The notes under the pieces: model-generated
Told to the model about the DNA's origin: nothing
The model's database searches: none
Seen by the model: only the letters and a program-made list of their open reading frames with translations
In this document: positions 51,157 to 59,101 of the stretch, piece by piece
How the letters are laid out: the number at the start of each line of letters is the position of its first letter
Numbering within the stretch: position 1 is the stretch's first letter
Translations under genes and position numbers: made by a program
Assembly (NCBI GenBank): GCA_902825215.1
Contig: LR782234.1
Location: forward strand, 5,084,001-5,148,000
Reading direction: 5' to 3'
From: Pseudomonas fluorescens
Lineage (GTDB): Bacteria > Pseudomonadota > Gammaproteobacteria > Pseudomonadales > Pseudomonadaceae
Length of the DNA: 64,000 nt

Positions 51157-54100
51157 ATGCCTACTCCCTCGACGTACTCCTTCAGTTTTCCAGCCTCTCT
51201 GACTGGCAACACGCTGATCGACAGCTTGATCTCCGGCACATATTGGCTGGGATCAAACTGGAGCCCATACGGCGCGACCAATCTGAGCTATAGCTTCATG
51301 GCGCCAGTGACTTCCTATTTCGTAACCGACTATAGCCCGGATAACGAATACAACGCTCTGTATGCACTCACTTCCGGCCAGCAGAGCGCCGTGACTGCTG
51401 CCTTGGGGGCGTGGAGTGCCGTTGCGAATCTGACCTTTACCCTTACCAGCGACAACATCAATAACGTAGGTGATCTGCGCTTTGGCGCCTATCGCTTGAT
51501 GGACGACCAAACTGCCGCGTGGGCGTACTTTCCGGGGAATTCACCGGTGGCTGGCGATGTCTGGATCGGACCGCAAACCAACGATCCAACCCCGGGTAAG
51601 GGTAGCTACGACTATCTGACATTCGTGCACGAGATAGGCCATGCGCTAGGTCTCAAACATCCATTCGATGTCAGCCCGACGAACAAAACGTTGCTGGACC
51701 CATCGATGGATGATGTTCACTTCACCGTGATGAGCTACAACAACAACTATTCTTATCTGCCGACCACGCCCATGGTCCTGGACCTCGTCGTAATCCAGAC
51801 GCTGTACGGCGCCAACATGCTGTGGCAGACCGGCGACAACGTTTACAAATGGGACGCAAACCAATCGGTCTTCGAAACGATCTGGGACGCCGGTGGTAAC
51901 GACACCATTGACGGCAGTAATCAGCTCGCAGCTGTCAGCATCAACCTCAATGAGGGTACATTCAGTCAGATCGGCAAGGCGTTTGTCGATTTGAACACTC
52001 AAACGGCTACAAACCTGGGTCTGGCGATCGCCATCGGCGCCAAAATCGAAAATGCGCTGGGCTCTGCCTTCAGCGACACATTGACAGGCAACGCACTCGA
52101 TAACACGCTCAATGGCCTGGCAGGCGCCGACACCATGATCGGTGGCGACGGCAACGACACTTACTATGTCGACAACATTGGCGATGTCGTAGTCGAAAGC
52201 AACAACGCCGCGACCCAATACGACCGCGTCTTCGCGTCCATCGATTACACCCTCGGCGCCAACGTGGAAAACGTGATCCTGACCGGTACCGCAGACCTCA
52301 ACGCCACCGGCAACGAGCTCAACAACCGGGTGCTGGGCAACATCGGTAACAACCTCCTCAACGGCATGGCCGGTGCTGACACCATGATTGGTGGCGCCGG
52401 AGATGACACCTATATCGTCGACAATGCCGCCGATACCGTCACCGAGCTGGCCAACGAAGGTCACGACCTGGTCAAGACCTCCGTCAGCTACAACCTCAGC
52501 GCCAACGTTGAAGACGGGTTGTTGACCGGGACCGCCGATCTCACCCTGAACGGCAACCAGCTGGACAACCTGTTGACCGGCAATGAAGGCGCCAACACCC
52601 TCAATGGTCTGGCGGGCGCCGACACCATGATCGGTGGCGACGGCAATGACACTTACTACGTCGACAACATTGGCGATGTCGTGGTCGAGAGCAACAATGC
52701 CGCGACCCAGTACGACCGCGTCTTCAGCTCCATCGACTACACCCTCGGTGCCAACGTGGAAAACGTGATCCTGACCGGTACCGCGAACCTCAGCGCCACC
52801 GGCAACGAGCTCAACAACCGGGTACTGGGTAACGAGGGCAGCAACACGCTCAATGGCCTGGCAGGCGCCGACACCATGATCGGTGGCGACGGCAACGACA
52901 CTTACTATGTCGACAACATTGGCGATGTCGTAGTCGAAAGCAACAACGCCGCGACCCAATACGACCGCGTCTTCGCGTCCATCGACTACACCCTCGGTGC
53001 CAACGTGGAAAACGTGATCCTGACCGGTACCGCAGACCTCAACGCCACCGGCAACGAGCTCAACAACCGGGTGCTGGGCAACATCGGTAACAACCTCCTC
53101 AACGGCATGGCCGGTGCTGACACCATGATTGGTGGCGCCGGAGATGACACCTATATCGTCGACAATGCCGCCGATACCGTCACCGAGCTGGCCAACGAAG
53201 GTCACGACCTGGTCAAGACCTCCGTCAGCTACAACCTCAGCGCCAACGTTGAAGACGGGTTGTTGACCGGGACCGCCGATCTCACCCTGAACGGCAACCA
53301 GCTGGACAACCTGTTGACCGGCAATGAAGGCGCCAACACCCTCAATGGTCTGGCGGGCGCCGACACCATGATCGGTGGCGACGGCAATGACACTTACTAC
53401 GTCGACAACATTGGCGATGTCGTGGTCGAGAGCAACAATGCCGCGACCCAATACGACCGCGTCTTCAGCTCCATCGACTACACCCTCGGCGCCAACGTGG
53501 AAAACGTGATCCTGACCGGTACCGCGAACCTCAGCGCCACCGGCAACGAGCTCAACAACCGGGTACTGGGTAACGAGGGCAGCAACACGCTCAATGGCCT
53601 GGCAGGCGCCGACACCATGATCGGTGGCGACGGCAACGACACTTACTATGTCGACAACATTGGCGATGTCGTAGTCGAAAGCAACAACGCCGCGACCCAA
53701 TACGACCGCGTCTTCGCGTCCATCGATTACACCCTCGGCGCCAACGTGGAAAACGTGATCCTGACCGGTACCGCAGACCTCAACGCCACCGGCAACGAGC
53801 TCAACAACCGGGTGCTGGGCAACATCGGTAACAACCTCCTCAACGGCATGGCCGGTGCTGACACCATGATTGGTGGCGCCGGGGATGACACCTATATCGT
53901 CGACAATGCCGCCGATACCGTCACCGAGCTGGCCAACGAAGGTCACGACCTGGTCAAGACCTCCGTCAGCTACAACCTCAGCGCCAACGTTGAAGACGGG
54001 TTGTTGACCGGGACCGCCGATCTCACCCTGAACGGCAACCAGCTGGACAACCTGTTGACCGGCAATGACGGCGCCAACACCCTCAATGGTCTGGCGGGCG

Positions 54101-54702
54101 CCGACACCATGATCGGTGGCGACGGCAATGACACTTACTACGTCGACAACATTGGCGATGTCGTGGTCGAGAGCAACAATGTCGCGACCCAGTACGACCG
54201 CGTCTTCAGCTCCATCGACTACACCCTCGGTGCCAACGTGGAAAACGTGATCCTGACCGGTACCGCGAACCTCAGCGCCACCGGCAACGAGCTCAACAAC
54301 CGGGTGCTGGGTAACGAGGGCAGCAACACGCTCAATGGAATGGCGGGCAATGACACGCTGATCGGCGGGCTGGGAGCGGATACCATGACCGGTGGTTCCG
54401 GTGCCGATCTGTTTGTGTTCAACGACTGGCACGAGACCGGACTTGGCGTACTACGCGATGTGATTACCGATTTCAGCCAGACGGAAGGTGACAAGATAGA
54501 TCTGAGGGCATTTGACGCGAACCTGTTGCAGGCGGGCTTCAACAGCTTCAGTTTCATTGGCGCTGCCGATTTCACCGGAGCAGGCCAATTGCGCTTCGTT
54601 GACCATGTGCTGTCGGGCAATGTCAGTGGCAATGCCGGCGCGGACTTTGAAATCCAGCTGGTCGGCGTTAACAACTTCAGCGTTACCGATCTTGTAGCCT
54701 GA
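51157..54702 (+). CDS. M10 (serralysin-like) metallopeptidase with RTX-type repeats
   Basis: This encodes 1181 aa with no Sec signal, as expected for a type I-secreted protein. The N-terminal catalytic domain (about 1–290) has the zinc site HEIGHALGLKH (H158, E159, H162, H168) and a Met-turn VMSY with M192, so it should be an active metzincin. Residues 316–1056 are three copies of a 247-aa block, each made of 83-, 81- and 83-aa units with one calcium-binding GGxGxD motif. The C-terminus (1057–1181) has two more RTX motifs (IGGLGADTMTGGSGAD), then the M10_C pattern ITDFSQTEGDKIDL and ends SVTDLVA, an acidic-hydrophobic tail like serralysin secretion signals. No ABC exporter genes or inhibitor gene are adjacent. 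A terminator follows. Confidence 0.93.
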   Translation: MPTPSTYSFSFPASLTGNTLIDSLISGTYWLGSNWSPYGATNLSYSFMAPVTSYFVTDYSPDNEYNALYALTSGQQSAVTAALGAWSAVANLTFTLTSDNINNVGDLRFGAYRLMDDQTAAWAYFPGNSPVAGDVWIGPQTNDPTPGKGSYDYLTFVHEIGHALGLKHPFDVSPTNKTLLDPSMDDVHFTVMSYNNNYSYLPTTPMVLDLVVIQTLYGANMLWQTGDNVYKWDANQSVFETIWDAGGNDTIDGSNQLAAVSINLNEGTFSQIGKAFVDLNTQTATNLGLAIAIGAKIENALGSAFSDTLTGNALDNTLNGLAGADTMIGGDGNDTYYVDNIGDVVVESNNAATQYDRVFASIDYTLGANVENVILTGTADLNATGNELNNRVLGNIGNNLLNGMAGADTMIGGAGDDTYIVDNAADTVTELANEGHDLVKTSVSYNLSANVEDGLLTGTADLTLNGNQLDNLLTGNEGANTLNGLAGADTMIGGDGNDTYYVDNIGDVVVESNNAATQYDRVFSSIDYTLGANVENVILTGTANLSATGNELNNRVLGNEGSNTLNGLAGADTMIGGDGNDTYYVDNIGDVVVESNNAATQYDRVFASIDYTLGANVENVILTGTADLNATGNELNNRVLGNIGNNLLNGMAGADTMIGGAGDDTYIVDNAADTVTELANEGHDLVKTSVSYNLSANVEDGLLTGTADLTLNGNQLDNLLTGNEGANTLNGLAGADTMIGGDGNDTYYVDNIGDVVVESNNAATQYDRVFSSIDYTLGANVENVILTGTANLSATGNELNNRVLGNEGSNTLNGLAGADTMIGGDGNDTYYVDNIGDVVVESNNAATQYDRVFASIDYTLGANVENVILTGTADLNATGNELNNRVLGNIGNNLLNGMAGADTMIGGAGDDTYIVDNAADTVTELANEGHDLVKTSVSYNLSANVEDGLLTGTADLTLNGNQLDNLLTGNDGANTLNGLAGADTMIGGDGNDTYYVDNIGDVVVESNNVATQYDRVFSSIDYTLGANVENVILTGTANLSATGNELNNRVLGNEGSNTLNGMAGNDTLIGGLGADTMTGGSGADLFVFNDWHETGLGVLRDVITDFSQTEGDKIDLRAFDANLLQAGFNSFSFIGAADFTGAGQLRFVDHVLSGNVSGNAGADFEIQLVGVNNFSVTDLVA
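52102..54324 (+). repeat. three tandem 741-bp copies inside the M10/RTX gene
   Basis: The segment beginning AACACGCTCAATGGCCTGG at 52102 recurs at 52843 and 53584, exactly 741 bp apart, and a partial fourth start lies at 54325. The copies are nearly identical at the DNA level. Visible differences include GAA to GAC near 54068, GCC to GTC near 54181, GGA to GGG near 53883 and ATT/AC changes near 52243 and 52986. All keep the frame. Confidence 0.93.
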
Positions 54703-54749
54703 CGCTTGATGCAATCGCGGGCGGTCTTTCAAACAGGCCGCCATATCTG

Positions 54750-54780
54750 AAACGCTCCGATGCTTCGGGGCGTTTTTTTT
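54750..54780 (+). terminator. intrinsic terminator of the M10/RTX gene
   Basis: AACGCTCCGA / TCGGGGCGTT (one U–G pair), a TGCT loop and eight T residues, 48 bp after the stop. Confidence 0.92.
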
Positions 54781-54800
54781 GCCCGTCACTCACCGCCTCT

Positions 54801-57533
54801 TTACCCGAGCAGCCCCAGCTCCTTGGCCCGCGCCACTGCCTGCGTACGGCGCTCGACGCCGAGTTTGCTGTTGATGTGGCTAGCATGGGTTTTCACGGTG
54901 TGCAACGAGATGAACAACTGCTCGCTGATTTCCTGATTCGAACAACCTTGGGCGATCAGGCGGAGTACGGCCAGTTCCCGGCTACTCAATTGCTCATTGC
55001 CGGCGGGCTCTACGGGAGCGCGCGACGCCGTCGGCGCAAAACGTTTCAGCAATTGTTGCCCGGCCAGCGCGGGTGAATTCTGCACCTGCGCACGCAGCCA
55101 ATCCGCGTGCCCCGTCAGCAACGCATCAAACGGTTGCAGCACACCGCCAGTCGCAGCTTCCAATGCCTGGGTCAGTACCTTGCGGGCTTCCGGCTCACGG
55201 CCCACCGTTAGCAACAACGCCACCTTCTGCGTCAACGCCATCACACTGAGCAGTTGCCGCCCGGTTTGCTGACCATTTTCATGCAGGACATTCAGGCGTC
55301 CCTCAGCGAGCATCGGTTGCCCCTGAATCATATCGAGCAGCGCTTGTTGCAGTTCCACATGCAATGGCAGCTGTGGATGAAACTCCGGCGGCGCGGCGGC
55401 ACGCTCGCCGGTATAAGTCTGCCCCAACCGAGCAAGCCAGGCCTCGGCCAGATCGGTACGCCCCTGTGCCAGCCACAGCTCGCATTTGACCAGGGTAATC
55501 ATCGCCAGGTAGTAAATCGGCGGTACATCCCAGATGTGCATCAAGCGTTCGGCTTCGGCGAGTTCGGCAAATGCCCTGGCGAATTCGCCACGGCTACCGT
55601 CCAAGCGGGCAATCACGCAATGACCGATCAACACGCTGATATCGCGACAGGCGCGGGCTTCGCCAAGCCCGGCCAGCAGACGCACTCTTGCCGCGTCGGG
55701 CTGCAAGCGCATCGCCAACAGAAAACCTTCGTACAACGTCAGCCGCGCGCGCACGGCGTACAGCCGTTGCGGCGACAAGCCGCGCAGGCGCTCCAGGCCC
55801 TGATGCACTTCGTCCAGCGCACGGAGGATTTCGCCACGCGATTGCAGCACCCGCGCCCGGTCGTAATGCGCCAGCGCCTCGAACAGCGGATTGCCGACGC
55901 GTTGCGCCAGCTCCAGCGACTCACGGTTGAGGCCGCGCGCGCGCCACAGGTCACCATCGGCAATCGCCAGATTGGACAGAGTCGACAAACACATCAGCCG
56001 TTGCCCGTAACGTTTGGCCGGCAAGCTTTCCAGGGCTTCGGTGCAATATCTGATTGTCAGTTCACGATGACCGCGCCCGCGGGCAATGATCCCGCTCAGC
56101 GCCAGCCATTGCGCCAGCATCGATTTCTGCGCGGTGGCCGAAGGCGCTGGCAGAAAGCGGCTCAGATGACTGGACAGCTCTTCGGCGGCATCGAGTTGGC
56201 AGGCCAGCCCCAGTGCCCAGCTGTACAGAACGATCAGCCGCGGCGTGCTGATCAGCAGGCTGTCGGGCAAGTCCATTTTCCAGCGCAGCAGCATGCCGAC
56301 ATTCTGCTCGGCGAGCAGTTGCTCTTCGGACAGGTTCTGCACCAGATTTGCCGCCACATCGAGGTGACCGGCGCGCAGTGCCTGCTCCACGGCTTCGTCG
56401 AGCAAGCCCTGCGCGTTGAACCAGCGGCAGGCACGCAAGTGCAGCGTGGCAGTCGGCACCAGCGCCTGTGCCGGGGGACGGCTGCGCAGCAAATCGGAAA
56501 ACAGATGGTGATAGCGATACCAGTGCCCATGCTCATCGAGCGGCACCAGAAACACCTGATGAGCGAGCAGGAAACGCAAAATCTCGGCGCTGTCATGGGC
56601 TTCGCGTACCGCGTCGCACAACTCGCTGCAGAAACGCTCCTGCGGCGCGGTGTCATACAAAAAGGCTTGCACCTCGGCCGGCAGGCAATCGATGACTTCT
56701 TCGAGCAGATAATCGCGGATCAGCCCTTCCCCGCCGTTCAGCGCTTGCGGCAATGCTGCATCGCTGCCGGCCTCGGACACCGCCAGCAACCAGAAGCGCA
56801 AACCAGCTACCCAGCCTTCGCTGCGCTGGATCAGGTTTTCCAGGGCTTCGCCACGCAGTGAAGTGCTGTGACGATCGAGCAGCGTCAGCGCTTCGTCGTG
56901 AGTCAGGCGCAGATCCTGTTCATGCAGTTCGAGCAACTGCCGCGACAGGCGCAGGCGCGCCAGATGCCAGTCCGGGCGCTGGCGGCTGGTGACCATGACC
57001 AGCAGGCCGTCGGGCAAATGATTAAGGAAAAACTGCAGGCAACGGTCCAGCACCGGGCCTTGGGCCAGATGATAATCGTCGAGCACCAGTAGCAATGGCG
57101 CGGCAGGATCGAGGTGCAGTGCCAGCTCATCCAGCAGGCCGTCGAGCCATTCTTCAAAGGCGAACGGCTGATGGCGCTGCCGCATTTTCAGCAGCCCGAG
57201 GGCGCCGGCGCCCAAGGCGGGATAATAGTCTTGCAAGCCTTCGAGCAGACGCTCGAGAAAACGTCCGGGATCGCTGTCACGAGCGCTCAAACCGAGCCAG
57301 AGACTTTGCCAGTGCGCCGGCAGGCTTTGACAGAACTCCACCGCCAGCGAACTTTTGCCGAACCCCGCTGGCGCACTGACCAGCAGCAGACTCCCGCCGA
57401 GCCCGGCTTGCAGACGCTCGCACAGACGCGGTCGCAGCACGTAGCCGTCGGGCAGTGGCGGGCGAAAAAAACGCCCCTCCAATGCCGCGATGGCAGCACT
57501 TGCAGGACCCGGAAGCGGGGACAGATCAGTCAT
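54801..57533 (-). CDS. MalT-like LuxR-family transcriptional regulator
   Basis: This encodes 910 aa, the size of MalT/LAL-class STAND regulators. An N-terminal NTPase domain has the Walker A VSAPAGFGKSSL (about 53–63) and a Walker B-like LLVLDDYHL. The centre (about 340–830) is a tandem of helical repeats likely to sense a ligand. The C-terminal helix-turn-helix (about 848–905) reads LSSRELAVLRLIAQGCSNQE and ISLHTVKTHASHINSKL, the LuxR/GerE pattern. It would activate promoters when ligand and ATP bind. It lies downstream of the DUF1302/DUF1329 pair, separated by a terminator, so it probably has its own promoter and controls that pair. From memory the same order is PA3921–PA3924 in P. aeruginosa. 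Confidence 0.93.
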   Translation of the reverse strand: MTDLSPLPGPASAAIAALEGRFFRPPLPDGYVLRPRLCERLQAGLGGSLLLVSAPAGFGKSSLAVEFCQSLPAHWQSLWLGLSARDSDPGRFLERLLEGLQDYYPALGAGALGLLKMRQRHQPFAFEEWLDGLLDELALHLDPAAPLLLVLDDYHLAQGPVLDRCLQFFLNHLPDGLLVMVTSRQRPDWHLARLRLSRQLLELHEQDLRLTHDEALTLLDRHSTSLRGEALENLIQRSEGWVAGLRFWLLAVSEAGSDAALPQALNGGEGLIRDYLLEEVIDCLPAEVQAFLYDTAPQERFCSELCDAVREAHDSAEILRFLLAHQVFLVPLDEHGHWYRYHHLFSDLLRSRPPAQALVPTATLHLRACRWFNAQGLLDEAVEQALRAGHLDVAANLVQNLSEEQLLAEQNVGMLLRWKMDLPDSLLISTPRLIVLYSWALGLACQLDAAEELSSHLSRFLPAPSATAQKSMLAQWLALSGIIARGRGHRELTIRYCTEALESLPAKRYGQRLMCLSTLSNLAIADGDLWRARGLNRESLELAQRVGNPLFEALAHYDRARVLQSRGEILRALDEVHQGLERLRGLSPQRLYAVRARLTLYEGFLLAMRLQPDAARVRLLAGLGEARACRDISVLIGHCVIARLDGSRGEFARAFAELAEAERLMHIWDVPPIYYLAMITLVKCELWLAQGRTDLAEAWLARLGQTYTGERAAAPPEFHPQLPLHVELQQALLDMIQGQPMLAEGRLNVLHENGQQTGRQLLSVMALTQKVALLLTVGREPEARKVLTQALEAATGGVLQPFDALLTGHADWLRAQVQNSPALAGQQLLKRFAPTASRAPVEPAGNEQLSSRELAVLRLIAQGCSNQEISEQLFISLHTVKTHASHINSKLGVERRTQAVARAKELGLLG

Positions 57534-57648
57534 GGCCGGCTCTTGTTCGAATGGCGGTTGGCGGCGTTGCAGATGTCCGCAGACTAGCCTTAATCGAACC
57601 GGTTATGAAGGTTGCTGCTACAAATGGCTACAAAAAGACTACAGACAC

Positions 57649-57678
57649 AAAAACGCCCCGAACCGGTCGGGGCGTTTT
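57649..57678. terminator. intrinsic terminator after the DUF1329 gene
   Basis: AAAACGCCCCG / CGGGGCGTTTT with a 7-bp loop; A and T tails let it act on both strands. It separates the DUF1329 gene from the regulator gene. Confidence 0.9.
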
Positions 57679-57709
57679 CACGAGGATGCGGCCTCGGGTT
57701 TACCGCGGT

Positions 57710-59074
57710 TTAGCGGACACCATCCTGACGCAGAGCGGCCGGCGTGAAGTCGCTGGTGGTGGCGGTGAAGCCGAAGTCATACGCGCTCTTCTCTTCGTTC
57801 TTCATGCCCAGCGCCAGATAGCGGCCGGACTGCAGGTCGTAGAGGGTTTCCAGGGCATACCACGGCACTTGCTTGTCGTAGTAGTTCTCGGCATGCGCCT
57901 CGGCCACGCGCCACAGCTGACCACGACCGTCGTAGTGGTCGATCACCGCAGCCTGCCAGGTGTCTTCGTCGATGTAGAAGTCACGCTTGGCGTAAATGTG
58001 GCGCTGGCCTTCCTTCAGCGTCGCCGTCACATGCCAGACGCGGCGCAGCTCGTAACGTGCCAGGTCCTGGTTGATGTGGCCGGCCTTGATGATGTCGGAG
58101 TACTTCAGTTTCGGATCGTCGAGCTTGTAGCTGTCGGAGGCGATGTACATTTCCTTCTTGCCTTCGAGCTTCCAGTCATAACGATCTGGCGCACCGTTGT
58201 ACATGTCCAGGTTGTCGGAAGTACGCAGGCCGTCTGCCGCGGTACCCGGACCGTCATAGGACACTTGCGGTGCGCGGCGCACACGACGCTGACCGGCGTT
58301 GTAGACCCACGCCGAACGTGGTTCTTTGACCTGATCGAGGGTTTCGTGCACCAGCAGTACGCCACCGGCCAGACGCGCCGGCGCGGTCACTTTCTGCTTG
58401 AAGTAGAACAGGATGTTGCCCGGGTTCGCCGGATCGTAATCCTTCATCTTGTCGCGGAACACGAACTGGTCCTGGAAGTACACCAGGCTGTACGAGCCGT
58501 TCGGTTGCGGCGTGGCCTGAGTCACCAGACGGGTCACGCTGCCGCCGCGATAGCGGGTGATGTGGTTCCAGATCACTTCCACGCCGGTTTTCGGAATCGG
58601 GAACGGTACAGCGGTATCGAAGTTTTCCAGACCGTTGCCGCCCGACACCAGATTGGTACTGGTGGCGTTTTTCTTGATGGCCGCGAACACGTCATCCGGC
58701 ACGGTCGCGCCGCGATGGGACGGGTAGACCGGCATCTTGAAGGTTTCCGGGTAGCGCTTGAACATCGCGTACTGACCGGGCGCAAGCTTGTCCTTGTACT
58801 TGTCGGCATCCTTGGCGGTGATGGTGAACAGCGGCTGCTCACTGGCGTAAGGGTTGGACAGGAAGCCCTTGCTGTCGACACTGCCGGCATTTTTCGGCAG
58901 CGGTTTCCAGGCCGGGATCGAACCGTCGGCGTTACCGGCCATCTCGGCGCCCATCGGCGTCAGGCTTTTACCCAGTTTGTCGGCTTCAGCGGCAGGCACG
59001 GCGGCCATGACGCTGGTTGCCAACAACGACAGACCCAGAACACCGGCGTGGAACAGACTCTTTGTTATTTTCAT
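57710..59074 (-). CDS. DUF1329 protein (LolB-like fold, envelope)
   Basis: This encodes 454 aa with a Sec signal (MKITKSLFHAGVLGLSLLATSVMA). The family has a lipoprotein-carrier-like (LolA/LolB) half-barrel with a hydrophobic cavity, so a periplasmic or outer-membrane carrier of a lipid-like molecule is a reasonable inference. No lipobox Cys is seen, so it is likely periplasmic. Recognisable blocks are SHRGATVPDDV, PIPKTGVEVIWNH and AVIDHYDGRGQLWRVAEAH. It follows the DUF1302 gene by 27 bp and is surely cotranscribed with it. Confidence 0.9.
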   Translation of the reverse strand: MKITKSLFHAGVLGLSLLATSVMAAVPAAEADKLGKSLTPMGAEMAGNADGSIPAWKPLPKNAGSVDSKGFLSNPYASEQPLFTITAKDADKYKDKLAPGQYAMFKRYPETFKMPVYPSHRGATVPDDVFAAIKKNATSTNLVSGGNGLENFDTAVPFPIPKTGVEVIWNHITRYRGGSVTRLVTQATPQPNGSYSLVYFQDQFVFRDKMKDYDPANPGNILFYFKQKVTAPARLAGGVLLVHETLDQVKEPRSAWVYNAGQRRVRRAPQVSYDGPGTAADGLRTSDNLDMYNGAPDRYDWKLEGKKEMYIASDSYKLDDPKLKYSDIIKAGHINQDLARYELRRVWHVTATLKEGQRHIYAKRDFYIDEDTWQAAVIDHYDGRGQLWRVAEAHAENYYDKQVPWYALETLYDLQSGRYLALGMKNEEKSAYDFGFTATTSDFTPAALRQDGVR

Positions 59075-59101
59075 AAATTCGTTCGTCCTGAAATGCAGTG
59101 C

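Noticed and set aside
52102..54324. Tandem repeats considered as a CRISPR array or minisatellite
   Set aside because: The period is 741 bp, in frame, and encodes a continuous RTX-type protein; there are no short repeats with unique spacers.
51646..54432. 928-aa open frame antisense to the M10/RTX repeats
   Set aside because: It mirrors the codon bias and repeat structure of the real gene, has no ribosome site, and its Val/Gly/His-rich repetitive protein matches no family.
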